A stretch of 64,000 nt of DNA from Diploscapter coronatus. Lineage: Eukaryota > Nematoda > Chromadorea > Rhabditida > Rhabditidae. Under the pieces are notes generated by a model. The model ran no database searches. It saw nothing but the letters and a program-made list of their open reading frames with translations, and was not told where the DNA came from. Made by a program: the position numbers and the translations under genes. The stretch is taken from assembly GCA_964036155.1 (NCBI GenBank), contig OZ038423.1:65859249-65923248 (forward strand). Direction: 5' to 3'. Shown in pieces: positions 41,501 through 53,434 of this stretch. The first letter of the stretch is position 1. Each line of letters opens with the position of its first letter.

Positions 41501-44500
41501 CGCCAAGGTATAGGCAAAAATACAGCGAGACTGTCAATAATAAAACAGCAGACAGCAATCACTGCAGTCAGCGAGTAAGATATGGTCTGAAATCAATTTG
41601 CCTACTGAACTGGTGATATTCGCAGCAATTGGGTCTCGTATTTATCTCCATTGTCTGTATTCAGTTTCCGATCAATTTGTGTGCCAATCCCTCTTTATGC
41701 AAATTCTCATACTCTATCAGTTATCATGGGGAATACCTCGCTCCTGATTTGTCATGACTAGTTTGGATTTCCAAATTCGTGTCTTGTCTCTGCCACTGCA
41801 ATGCTCATCCTCTGCCTCCATCCATTCTAAGCCACTCTTCATTATCTCATTTCTCCTTCCTTCTTCTCTTCTGCTTCGGCACAGTCTCGCAGCTTTATCC
41901 CGTGTGGGAAAGAGTGCCATTCTGCAGTCTGCAGTCAAACAATCCTTCGAAATAGCAATAGAAAGAGAAAGTAAGCAAAAGAGCAGAAGAAGCAGCAGCA
42001 ACAGCAGCAGTAGAAGAAGAAACTGGGGAAAATGAGAGAATGGATGGCAGTTTGTAAAGTAAAGAGGCAGCTCTTCACTCCTCACCTCGCTCGAGACTGC
42101 AGTCGTTCTTTTGAACTGCATTCCTTTAGCAATCGATGTGCTAATGCCATTGTTTCAGTATCACTCCACATCGTCTCCCACTGAGGCCTTGTCCTCGCTG
42201 CTCGATCCATTCGCCGCCTCGCCCACAGCTGATCCGTCGCTCAACATCACTCATCTGACCGGCGTGCCTTACAGGCAGATGAACGGAGTCGCTGTTAATC
42301 GGTGAGAATCGACCGACTCAACCACAATTTTATGATGTCCTACACTTCAGATATGCGAATTCGCCGATGGCGAGACGACAATTTGAACCACCAACGAGTC
42401 TGACACCGTTCGGATCACCTCTTACGCCTAACCCAAACCCTCTTAATGGTAGGTATTCAAAATATATAGCAAAGGTTCCAGAAATTCTATCTTGAAATCA
42501 TATTTTCACACCTCATAAGATGAGATTTCGTTGCTGAAGTAGGGAATAATTTATCGTAATAATTCATGCCTCAACACATTGGACGGCGATCATAATTGTC
42601 GTAAAATGAATTAACAGTCATAAATCACTCGAAATATTGAATGAGCTTAGTTCTTGCTAATGCTCATTTAGTCCCTTTCATTCTCGACTTCGTGATACTT
42701 CTATTTTCGGCACACGCTCATTTCCTTCGAATCTCTTCACTCGAAGATTCTTGCTTGCGCTAAATGACCAATGCTCTATTTGGTTGATGCGTATTTTCTT
42801 CGCCAAAATCATGAAAATTCTTGAATTTTCATTTTCCGCCATATTGTTGTCCAACTGCAGTAATTAAGCGTCTTTTTCGCTTTTCATCTTTGTTCATTCT
42901 GCTCATAAATATCACCGCGCCGTTTAACTACCTAATAAATGGGCAGTGTGCTTGCGGGATTGTCCCCGTCTCCAACATGTGCTCGCATTCTTGGCTCAAA
43001 TCCTGCATTTCCTTCCATTTTCACAGCAGTCAATTTGTTGCTAGACAATTCAATTCGACTTCTGTTGCAATGAGCATTCCAGATCAATTGTCGTAAATCC
43101 TGATAATTATTTTCATATTTTCAGCTTCTTCGATGTCATTGCCCATCTCGAGCCCAACAAATGGTTCAGCGAATGTACCAGCTCCTAAGAACCCTAAATT
43201 GTATAAGACTGAATTGTGTAGATCGTGGATGGATCATGGTCGATGTAACTATGGAGAAAGGTAATCATGATGTTAAAAATAGGACGAAGACAGAATTCGT
43301 TTAAAAAACAATTATGGCTATGAAATCAGTCTGGTATGCAAAATCTAGAGTGGACCAATTTGACTAAAAATTTGTCTACTCATTGGGCTCATTCAATCGC
43401 GATTTCTAGACGAATTTCAAGAAAATTTGGTTCATAATATTCAGGCATACCAGATCCAACCATTGAAATGTCTTAATTCTCAACTTTGAGAACTTAGATT
43501 CAGACAGGTTTAGGCTTTAAATCTCCAATTCATTTTTTTCAGGTGTCAATATGCTCATGGAGAGCAGGAGAAGCGACCCATTCCGAGGCATCCGAAATAC
43601 AAGACTGAAGCATGTCAGTCATTCCATCAAACCGGCTTATGCCCCTATGGACCTCGATGCCATTTCATTCACAATGAAACCGAATTGCTGGCCAATATGC
43701 CTGCTTCATCTCCAATTGGATCGACGATATCGACGCCACTCTCGAATTCAATGTCATCAAAGCCCACACCTGTCCCTAACAACGGTAAGCATCAGAAATT
43801 AGAAGTCGATAAGAAAATTCTGCCACATACCAGTTTTTTATTCGACCTAAATTCCGACACACTCATCCAAATCGAAACAAAATTTTGTAGCTTTCGATTA
43901 TCATTATGACAAATACATCGACTAAATCAATCTGATTCTTTTCAAACAACTGGTTGAATTAATCTAACCTGCATATGATATGCTATTAAAGTTCCTGATA
44001 GACCTATTAAACCTAACAAGGGACGTCGACCAGGTGTCACTCATTAAACCGGGAAAGTTTGGTATCAAAATTATGGTCGCGGTGAATGACACCTGGTGAA
44101 CGTCCCTTATAAGCTGGAATTTGATCAACTGTTACATCATCCAACTTTTCATCACAGTTCAATTGCTCATTTTCAGTAGCTCTTGTACAACGAATGTGTT
44201 CATTGCCTGGCTACGCGAGCACAGGAGACTCAGCAGGAAGTTCATCCTCTGCTGATAGTGGAAGTGAATCGCCGAATGGAAGCTTTTCTCCTGGACTTGA
44301 GCTCGATGAAAACGGTAAGTAAACTGATGCGGATTGAGATATTCGGGGTTTTTCAACAAAATTATAGGACCTTTTACAGCTGGCTTCATGGCAATGCCAT
44401 ACCAGCAGCAGCGACGGACTCCACAAAGATTTTTGTCGTATGAAGCGCCGAAAGCTGGCGTCAACAGGTAATCAATGTGATAATTGGACAGAACATGAAA

Positions 44501-44701
44501 TGAACACTTTGCAGAGAGGTACCACTAAATGGACTGTTGAATGATATAATCTCGTGGACTCTGGAAGATGCGCCAACAGGCGTTCAACAGCAGCCGCAAC
44601 AACAAACATCATCATCTCCCATTGACGCAGTTAATGGCGCAAGATGGGAAGAACCAGGAGCACGATTGCCGGTATTCGCTCAGCTCAGCAACCCTCAGTG
44701 A
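35518..44701 (+). CDS. Tristetraprolin/TIS11-type tandem CCCH zinc-finger RNA-binding protein
   Basis: Eight exons in phase, 35518-35652, 42159-42301, 42351-42448, 43125-43260, 43543-43784, 44177-44314, 44368-44467 and 44515-44701, give 392 residues. Two CCCH fingers are split over exons 4 and 5. Each follows C-x8-C-x5-C-x3-H, with lead-ins YKTELC and YKTEAC and the standard 18-residue spacer, which is the TTP/ZFP36 family signature. The C-terminus ends with [13 protein letters not shown], matching the conserved CNOT1-binding tail of ZFP36 proteins. Family role: binds AU-rich elements in 3' UTRs and recruits the CCR4-NOT deadenylase. The acceptor at 35463 shows that exon 1 has an upstream, probably untranslated, part. 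The first coding intron is 6.5 kb. An alternative start lies at 40175. Confidence 0.9.
38304..38325. repeat. (CT)n microsatellite
   Basis: Uninterrupted CT dinucleotides, about 11 units, in the first coding intron of the CCCH gene. Confidence 0.9.
40175..40213 (+). CDS. Candidate alternative first coding exon of the CCCH gene
   Basis: ATG followed by 12 codons ([12 protein letters not shown]), then a GT donor (gtaggg) in phase 0, which joins exactly to the phase-0 exon at 42159. It would give a shorter TTP isoform lacking the exon at 35518. Supported only by phase, a donor and a non-repetitive peptide. Confidence 0.4.
44017..44109. repeat. Fold-back element in a CCCH-gene intron
   Basis: Bases 44017-44044 (caagggacgtcgaccaggtg onward) are a near-perfect inverted copy of 44082-44109 (gacacctggtgaacgtccct). 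Stem about 28 bases, loop about 37 bases. Lies between the second zinc-finger exon and the next exon. Confidence 0.75.
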
Positions 44702-46290
44702 GCGCGGTTGTAGTTCGTCGAATGATGACATCGTCGATTCTCTCAGCACTTTACGCTTCAACTCAGATGTACTTACCTGTAACGATTCAGGTTGGCCTGT
44801 TTCAGGCCCACACTTTACCTAATACCTAAGTTATTCGTCTGTCCAAATATTTCCGGCTTCATTCTCATTTGGTCATCGATTATTCTGCTTATTTGTCTTC
44901 ATCACCGATCTTAATCAAATTTCCCATATTCTTTCGAGAAATTCGTATAGAAGTGCTTTCGAATGAGTTGTTTTCAAACTTCTTCTTCTTCTTCACCTTC
45001 CAGTCTCACATTGCCCTCCTTCGTCACTGCATTCATTTAGAAATCGATTGTACGTAGATTAGATGATGAATGCGATGGCAGAAACATCACAGAGATCGTA
45101 GTTTTATTGCTAGCAAATTGGTGTCGTCGCTTAGTATAATTCGCTGTAAGATTACATATACTAAATATATGATCTAGCCATGTACATAGTGAGCAATGCA
45201 ACTAATTGATATCTTCAATAAGGGATTCTTGACCTCTTTCAGTTGCATACTTCGATCGCACATCTCCACATTGTGCCTTAGCTCATTTGCTCCAATCGTA
45301 CCATTCTCTTCAGAAATCGTCAAGTCTCATGCATCTTCAATTACACACCCGATATTTCAATATTCGTTCCAGTGTACCTCGGTCCTTCCAATCGTTTCGC
45401 GTATCCTTTGGCATTGCATTCAGAGTAGTAGCAACTTAGAACTCGTCTAGCACTTTTCTATCATTCTATTTTCTTCTTTCGATTTGTATGATTGTATAAT
45501 TTTATAATTTATTTTCCGTTCAAATAATTCCTTGCTTTCTTATTCTTATTTATTATTACTTTTCTAGAAAATTTCCAATACTTTGTACAATCTCGTTTTT
45601 AAACTTCTATTTTATTAAATGCGCATGACTAACATAATTCAGTATATTTTAATCTTATTATCTTATTTTCATGTTTTCTTCTCAACAGGTGAATCCCCGA
45701 ATTATCATTAATTTTCGTATCAATTATGGAGCATATTATCTAACTTTATTACTAAACTTCTTCTAAAGTTTCGAGAAAAAAGTTCTAAAATGACACCTAA
45801 TTATCTTCTAAAAATTTCCGAGTTCATCCCGGTTCAATATTTTTCGGTCCCAGTGTATTATTAAGTGAATAGTTGTAGCGTTACTGTGTACACTTTCTCA
45901 TCCTAAATTTACAAACTTTGATATGAAATTTATCTTACGATTGTGTATTTATTAAAATTGTTCTGTTTTTCTAGCATTTTCGTATAATTATAAGAACATT
46001 TACCCGTAACATATTTCAACGATAAAATATATAAACCAGCTGCAACTTGACGTATCAATGAAAAGACTAATTTTGTAAATTAGAAGTTGAGTTGTCAGCT
46101 GAAGACTCGATGCGAACGGCAAAGAGTTTCTTTCGTGTGCATGTGTAGATTTGTAATAACTGATCGCTAGCGAGTTTCTGTTGTAAGCGCCGCAATCCGG
46201 TTAGATTTTGTTAGTTGTCTATATGTATGTTGGTAAATCGCATAGGTTTTATGCTTGTTTTCTTCGATATGAATAAATTTATCTATTTTG
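44702..46290 (+). other. Long AU-rich 3' UTR of the CCCH gene
   Basis: AT-rich sequence after the stop codon with several ATTTA-containing words (for example within 45520-45720) and an AATAAA at about 46270, a reasonable poly(A) signal. The 1.5-kb length and AU content would allow the autoregulation known for ZFP36 mRNAs. The exact end is not proven. Confidence 0.45.
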
Positions 46291-46668
46291 CATTCGAGTG
46301 TTCAATAATTGAAACTCCGTTTGTGCATATAAAAAATAAACAAAATCGAAGAAGTAGAAAAGCAAAATTGAGTGGAACATTCCTAGCATAGGTGAGAGCT
46401 AGAGCTGTTGCAGAATCGAGTTTTAAAAAAATTCGGTATCGGAATCGGAATCTGAAGTTCCGATGCCAAAAATCGCCGGAATTGGCGGAATCGAAACTTC
46501 CGCAACGGCCCTGGTGAGAGCCAATGGATACGGACAAGCATAACATGCTTTTAAGGGTTGAGAAACAAACATATTTCTTGGCGCCAAGGCCTTGCTATCG
46601 AGTTATTAATTTTTTATCCAAAAAATAACGAAAAGGATGCAAAGGAACTATTCCTCTTTCTTTCATTG

Positions 46669-46690
46669 CTCTCTCTCTCTCTCTCTCTCT
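46669..46690. repeat. (CT)n microsatellite
   Basis: Uninterrupted CT dinucleotides, about 11 units, in the intergenic region after the CCCH gene. Confidence 0.9.
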
Positions 46691-47558
46691 ATTGTTGTTT
46701 CGGTTTCTCTTTTTCGCACACTCTCTCGCCTCTTCCAGTTTTCTTTTCTGTCTGCGCTCTTTCAAATAAGTGCAGGCAACACTTATCAGTAAATCTAATG
46801 ATAACTCAACAATAAGACCTCAGCGTCAAAAAAGAATATGATATTCGTATTTCTCGATCCTTATTACTTCTAAAAACATGTTCCGTTTTTCGGATCCGTT
46901 AGCTCACTTATGCTAGGAATATGTCCTTTTCTCACACTATTTTTCTCTACTTTCCTTCTCCCCCCTATCTTTAACTATAGGTCTTGCATTTACGAATTGC
47001 CAATAAAAAGACATCTTGCGAAATGCGAAAAAACGATAAAAATTCAAATTTCGATGAAAAAATCGAAACGAAAACAAAACTAAAAATGAGACGAACACAC
47101 CCTATTTGTGACTTCGCAATTCACTCATGAATTTCATTTTCATCTATTTCCGTTCGAACTTTCAGCATTCCCGCGATTTTTTCCTGATTTTTGTCGTTAA
47201 TTTTCTGTAAGCTGTTGGTGAACATCAAGTTCTGGAGCTGTGCATCAGCCGAAATTATTAACGTACCATTTCTACGGGAATTATTCAGGAAATTTTGCTT
47301 CCGGTCTAGAATTTCTGTATTTGCCAACTTTCAACGCTCTGCATTCACCATTTTTCCCAATTTCTACGCATTTTTGAACTTGAAGCTGTTCGTCTCCATC
47401 TTCTCACTGAAATCCTTCAAACCGTCATCTTCATTTCCTTTCATGAAATTTCTAAATGAACTTGTTTTCTTTCAAGAAATTCGTAAGGAAGCCGTTTTTA
47501 CTCTCGTGTCGATTCTGCTCGAAAACCTTCTACAATTTTGATGATTTACACAATTTCA

Positions 47559-47566
47559 GAGCAAAA
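47559..47566 (+). other. Probable spliced-leader trans-splice acceptor
   Basis: AATTTCAG ending at 47559, followed within eight bases by the ATG at 47567. An acceptor with no obvious upstream exon this close to a start codon is typical of nematode SL trans-splicing. Confidence 0.45.
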
Positions 47567-50500
47567 ATGATTAAAGAAGAGCCGTTGGATGAGGTTGAGG
47601 ACGGGGATGGAGATGGACAGAGACAAGCGTATCGGAAGATGACTCTCGAGGAGACCCTGCAGCAGTACGAGGAGCAGCAGCGGCAGGCAGGCACTGCCTC
47701 AACTCCGCTGCAGTCCATCAAGTGTCCTCTCTGCGACACCTACAAGAAATCCTCCAAGGCACTCGAGAACCATCTCTGCGAACATTTGGGTGAGTTGCCT
47801 GTGCTCAAATCCACGAACGGCTGATCATTCAGTCGGAATTATTGGAGGGTAGCCTCTGTGATTTCTCAATCATTCGTGGATCATCTGGTTATCGATTTTT
47901 CGCTAACCAGATCCTTCAATGGGGCTCTGAAAATGCCACTCGCGTGGTGTTACTCGGTCTGAAAAATACTATTTGGATCTGCGACAATGGGAGTCACATT
48001 TCTAGAGAAATCGGCCCACGCGGGTGGCATTTTCAAAGAGCCCTTCAAGGTCTTTAAATTCAGGTTACTACCCATACAAGTGCGACATTTGTCCGGAGGC
48101 TCGCGGCTCGGCTGAGAAAATGGAAAAGCACTGCAAGCTGGCGCACGGACTTGACGGTGCAAAGGTATGAAGAAAATCCTTTTCGAAAAATTATACTGAT
48201 CTGGAATACACTCAAGTTTGGAGGATTTACCCATTTTTCATGAATGAAGATGCTCTTTCTCAACAAATCATTGAAAATGCCGAAAACCACTTTCAAAACA
48301 CCCTTCTGAAACTCGATTTCTTTCGCATTTGAGCTTCTCGATATGAATTGACTTTGAGAAGCGCTTCATTATGCATTCAAAATGTTTCAGATGACATTCA
48401 AGTCTGACGCAGCGCAGAGTGCCGAATTGGAGCAGCTGCTGGCTCATGCAATGAACAACTCGATCATGTCCACGGCCGCCCGCTTCATGACCGACCAACC
48501 CTGTGATTCCTCTGTCTTCGGCGCTTTCTCCTTCTCTCCTCTTTGCGAGTCCTCTGTCAATGAGGATTCCCTGTCTGTCGGCACTTATTTTCCGATGAAA
48601 TCCGAAGTAAAGATATTAAAAGCGATGAAATATCACGATAAAATAAACCCGTTCAATAACCTTCAAAATCTTCTCCAAAAACTTTTGAATTTTATTTGGA
48701 TGACGATTTAAGAAGTGTAGATGAGGTTTGAACTATAATTCGATACTATAATTTCTAAATTATCACACAACTCTTTGATCTAGGGAAGTGAAGTCATTTC
48801 AATTGCTATTTAGGTCCCTGGTGAGGAAGACAATGTGAATGTGGCCGTGAAGAAGTCAGATCAGCAGAAGCAGCCGATGCACTCGTCTGCAGACCTGCGC
48901 TTCTCTTCCATTCCTGCTTCGCCTTCTATCAGCAATAGCTCTCGCATCGATGCCACTATGGTTCACACGGCAGGTAAAATCAATACAGCAGGGAATTCCA
49001 TAGCAAATATAGTCGTCAATTTGACGCAATTCTCATGTAGACAAAGTAGCCTATTCATTCGCTCCATCTCATCATGCATTTTCTTCCGAATTACGGGATT
49101 TTGGTAACAATGAATGGGAATATTTCCTTGTACCTGTCTGCTTCAAATAAAATACTGTAAAACCTCTAATAGAAGCCCGAGGATCTAGTTTCAATTCTCT
49201 AATTTTCATAAAATTTAGTCATTTTTAGCTTTTTACTCAAGTGTGTTTCATCTTAGCCGCACACAGCGCTGAAAAGATGCAATTTTATACATTGCAATAG
49301 CTATTTTCTGCGGTGTAGTGGCCAAATTAAAAAAAAATGCCAAGTCTTGGGAGGGCTTCTATTGTAGTGGGCTTCGAATGGAGATTTTGCGGTAATTCCA
49401 AATAAAGCAATGTTCTACGATGATTTATTACTTGACTTTCGACAGCGCCATGTAGTTATTGGAATTGTCAGTCTTTTTTCAATTTGAATCCGAAAATCTC
49501 CTATTTTCAGCCATTTCTGAGTCGGGAGTGGACGTTCCGAGTGGAGACGAGGAAGAGAAAGAAGCGATGGAGCTGGGGAAAGAATCGGATTCCGACTGGT
49601 CGCCCACCACGCCGCGAGTCAACACGAAACGTCGCCCTCGTATTTCTGCAAAGTAGGGCATTTGAACTTGTCTCCACATCTTTCATTTGGATTCAGTAGT
49701 ACATCGAGCACTAAAAGCAGTCAGGACAAGAAGGAAGAAGCGCAGAAGAAGGCAAAGAAGAGTATCACTCCTGGAAAAACTATTCCGACTAACTATCCCA
49801 AGTAAGTTGATAGTATGACTGCAGAAATTTATTTCCGAAAATTTTCTCTTCCATGATAATTTGGTTTAAATTATCATTTCGCCTTCCAAATTGTGACAGA
49901 AAGGCTGTTACTAAATTCAGATGAAAATAAATTCTGGTAATTGTGAATCCCGGTGAAAAACTAATACTATTTTTCTCTACTTTCAACTTCCCCTTGCATT
50001 TTTCACAGGATCTCGATCACCAGGATTCAGCATCTGCCGATAAAAAATTTCACATGTGTTTTTTGGTTTTGATAGGTTATTCTCGAATTACATGAAATCA
50101 GTTTTTACGACTGACAGAAATGCGAATAATATGCTATAATGAAGTTTTGGAAAAAATCCCTATAAAGTTTTCAACCGATTTATTTACGCAAGTTTGAACT
50201 TCACAGAAATTTCAATATCACACTTCAACATACGAATCCCTGGAAATCTTAATGAATTCAATTTCGGATTCCTGAAATGCAAGCTGTGCCTGAACGCGCT
50301 CCCCGGCTATTCGCGAATGAGCCATGCCGGACACCATCTTCTCAAGGATGAAAAGGCAATTTAAAGAAATTCGCAATTATAATCTCATTCCTATTCTTGC
50401 AGATCGCTTACTTCGCTTGTTCTGTTGCGGGTTGCACCTATCAGGTAACATGCACCACGACAAATTTGAGAGTCAATGATGAGCAAAGTTTTTCGATGGG

Positions 50501-52741
50501 AGAGTCGTCACTTTTCTGTTCTACATGTCCGTTCCCTTTTCTCTTTTTCTTCTTTTGTATTATTGATTAGTTTTTTCTTTAAAAAATGACTAGCGATCAG
50601 CTACCGATTGGTATTGGGAATGGCAAGTTGTTCTAATTGAAAATAAAACTAGCATTTTATTCAGCACTCGAACAAGGCAGAGATCCTGACGCATGCAAAG
50701 AAGTCGCACAACAATGGTGAATTCTTCGGAGTCCTTGAAAAGGGAAAGGATGATCCGCTCTTCCAGCAGAGAATCAAGGTGAGAAATAATTGCTTTAACT
50801 GATAAAGTGAAAATGATACTTTTATTTGACTCAATGCCAATGTCAACACTGATTTCTTTCATCTGATTATTTTTATAGGTTCTGAAAGAGACGGGTTTTT
50901 AAAAGCTGGTTTCTTTACAATTCGATCTCTTGATAAACTGCCGAGCTTTACAAACACCAAATTAACATGTTCACGATTTGCAGGAATACTCGGAGAAATG
51001 CTTCGGCCAGCCGCCTTCCCCGAATGACAAATCGCTCGCAGCGAGAAAGAAGAAGGTAGATTGAAATGTTCGAACCTGAAAAAAAACTTTTCAGACTCCA
51101 AAGCCGAAAGTGGTCAAACCATCCATTCCTGACTCGTATTTCTGTGGATTGTGCAACAAAGACCTTCACCCTGGACGCAAGAGCGAGGTCTGTTTGAATG
51201 TTGAAAGATTCTTTTTTGAAGAGCCGAAAAATAGTTTGTATTTACGATATTTCTTTCACAATTAAATGCTCTTATCCTTGCAAGGCGTGGTATAATCAAT
51301 ATCCTTCTCCATGTTTTCTGGAAATTAACACCTTTATCAGCGAAATTCAATTTTGATTTTCAAATTTTCTGTCATTTCAGAAATTCCTCCAACACGTCGG
51401 CAAGCACATGAACGATACGTTTGGAATCAGGAGATTCAGCTGCAAAAACTGCGACTACGCGACCTGTGATAGAAGCAGCATTCTCAAGCACAGAAGGGAG
51501 AAGTGCCCTGAAGTGGAAGGCTATGATGATAACATTCTGGTGAGTCCATGCATTTTCACTGAAGAAATACCAGTGATAAAATTGAAATCTTAGGATTGAT
51601 AGGAATTTATTCAAGATTTTTCATGTCCAACTTCACAATCAATTGAAGTTTTGTTAGAGATTATCACATTATTCTACTTAACTGACATCTGTACAGGAGT
51701 TTAGCAAGTAGAAAATATCGATGCACACGCACTAAAAGACTTATCTGAATATGTTAAATCTCAGCCTTAGTCTACCTTATTCGATCACTCAGATTTGTAA
51801 TTTCATTTGTTCGGCTCATGATGCAAATCGACCAGTCAAAATCCGTTTCTACTAATTGAAAATTTTCAATCTACGAATTTCACGAACCCGTTCGAATTCA
51901 TTTGAAACAAGTTTTCTGCTTCAGCTGTGGACTCCCGACAAGTTGGCGAACGTGTCCTTCATGATCATGAACGATAGGACCTACGTCACTGAGAGAATGC
52001 CCGGCAAATGGGTGCAGAAGTTCGACAAGGCAGGAGGATCGCAGGGAAAGGTCTGTCACACTTTTACAACATTCTCCTAAACGCACATATTTTTTACAAA
52101 AAAAAACGATGCTTATTTACTGAGTTGGTTGTATACAGTAAAAACCGAAATAGTCTCAGGGAGAACAATTACTTTATTTCTTGAGCAATATAAGTCGACA
52201 ACTGGAGCGTGTAAGAGCCAAAGGGAAGAGTGAGGAGAGGGACATTAGAGAAGGTATGAGAGAAGGCGGGCCAAATCTGTTGGCTCGGATTGGATCTCGT
52301 TCACGATAGCTTACTTGAAAATTATAATTGAGAAAAGTGCACTTCTTACCTAGGTGTAATTATATTTTATCCATAACCAGTCCAACATTGGGCTTCTTTG
52401 TTTATATTTTTTTTGCTAAAAATCGAAAATCTTCATTTCCATAGTTCTTAGTAATGTGCAAGATAGAAAAAATAGCAACAAAAACGTTGTTTCAGAAGGC
52501 CGACAACTCGCAGAAGCCATCGACGAGCAAGGCAAAGAGCGATCAATTTGATGATAAAAAAGATGAAGAAAAGGAGAATAAGGAGAATGAATCGGTGGCT
52601 AAGAGTCGGGAGGAAGAATCGGATGAAGAACAGGAGGAAGAGGATGAAGATGAGATGGAGACTGAGCAGAGCAACAATCAGGAGGATGGAGAAACTGAGG
52701 AGGACAATAGCTATGAGGAGGAGTACATGGATAAGGAGTAA
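47567..52741 (+). CDS. Multi-C2H2 zinc-finger protein, probable nuclear regulator
   Basis: Fourteen exons: 47567-47789, 48064-48164, 48391-48606, 48814-48973, 49511-49652, 49697-49801, about 50207-50355, 50403-50444, 50665-50778, 50984-51055, 51095-51187, 51381-51539, 51925-52050, 52496-52741; about 648 residues. It starts IKEEPLDE, a sumoylation-type motif. Fingers: CPLC-x12-H-x3-H, CDIC-x12-H-x4-H, an irregular CKLC finger, CSVAGC-x12-H-x4-H, CGLC-x15-H-x3-H, and CKNC-x12-H-x4-C. Between them are Ser-rich, acidic and Lys-rich linkers; the C-terminus is a long Glu/Asp-rich tail. Probably a DNA-binding or chromatin protein; I recognise no specific orthologue. The junction into exon 50207 is off by one base, and the intron after 50355 uses a GC donor. 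Confidence 0.75.
47883..48050. repeat. Double hairpin in the first intron of the C2H2 gene
   Basis: A short palindrome at 47883-47912 (atctggtta...taaccagat) is followed by a larger fold-back: 47913-47949 (ccttcaatggggctctgaaa onward) pairs with 48014-48050 (ending tttcaaagagcccttcaagg). It occupies most of the 274-base intron. Mobile element or structured intronic RNA cannot be told apart by eye. Confidence 0.65.
49153..49370. repeat. Weak terminal-inverted-repeat element
   Basis: 49153-49185 (tactgtaaaacctctaatag onward) and 49346-49370 (gagggcttctattgtagtg) are imperfect inverted copies around the word aatagaagccc. In an intron of the C2H2 gene. Confidence 0.4.
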
Positions 52742-53434
52742 GTTTTCATAAGGGTTTATTTAATTTCGGGTAAATACTTTTTCCTTTGGGAAACGTGACC
52801 ACTTGGAAAATTCATGCTTTCTAATTTTTATCGTCAATACTTATTTGTAAAATTTATGAACATCCCGAGAATTCCAACACCATTACCCACTTTCACAGTT
52901 GTGTTCAACCTTATCATCTGTTTTATCAAACTTCTTCAATGCAATTTTCTTTCTTCTATTCCAAAGGTAATTTATCGTTCTTTCTTTTATCAAATATATA
53001 AAATCTCATTATGAGTATCTAAAATCAACGAATGGAACCTTTCTTCCTGTTTAAATATGATTTTACCTCTTCGATTAAGTGCATTGTTTGATTATCATCC
53101 TACTCGATTGGGTTTTTAACAGCCTTTGTTGTGTTTTATTGTTGTTTGCCGTTTTATTTCTTTTGTTGCCGTTTTCCGGAAGTCCAAGACGAGTTATCGA
53201 GTTATGCGAAATAAAGTCCCCTTATTTATTGATTCCAGGAAATTCCTCTACTTTCGACAGGTTACAATACTTGTGAAATATCTCTCGCCTTTGTGCCGTA
53301 TTTGTTCGCGAACACTTGTCTCCGATATCCCTCTATATCTACTTTCCAATTCAGTTCTAAATCATAGAGCATGGATAGCAGTCTATGTTATCCCCACTAG
53401 TTGTGTATATCGAATTCCCTCTGCACAGATCCGC
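52742..53434. other. Spacer between the C2H2 gene and the U2 locus
   Basis: 3' UTR of the C2H2 gene followed by presumed upstream promoter of the U2 snRNA. I could not identify a nematode proximal sequence element with confidence. Confidence 0.4.

Larger units (their letters stand above)
35653..42158 (+). other. 6.5-kb first coding intron of the CCCH gene
   Basis: Rich in C/T tracts, with a (CT)n microsatellite at 38304-38325, a GA run at 38049-38062, a TG run near 39457-39472 and AGC/AGA repeats at 41984-42020. Contains the candidate alternative first exon at 40175-40213. The long frames here are low-complexity artefacts. Confidence 0.5.
46291..47566. other. Intergenic region before the C2H2 gene
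   Basis: Contains a degenerate cggaatc repeat patch near 46430-46510 and a (CT)n microsatellite at 46669-46690. No gene recognised. Confidence 0.45.
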
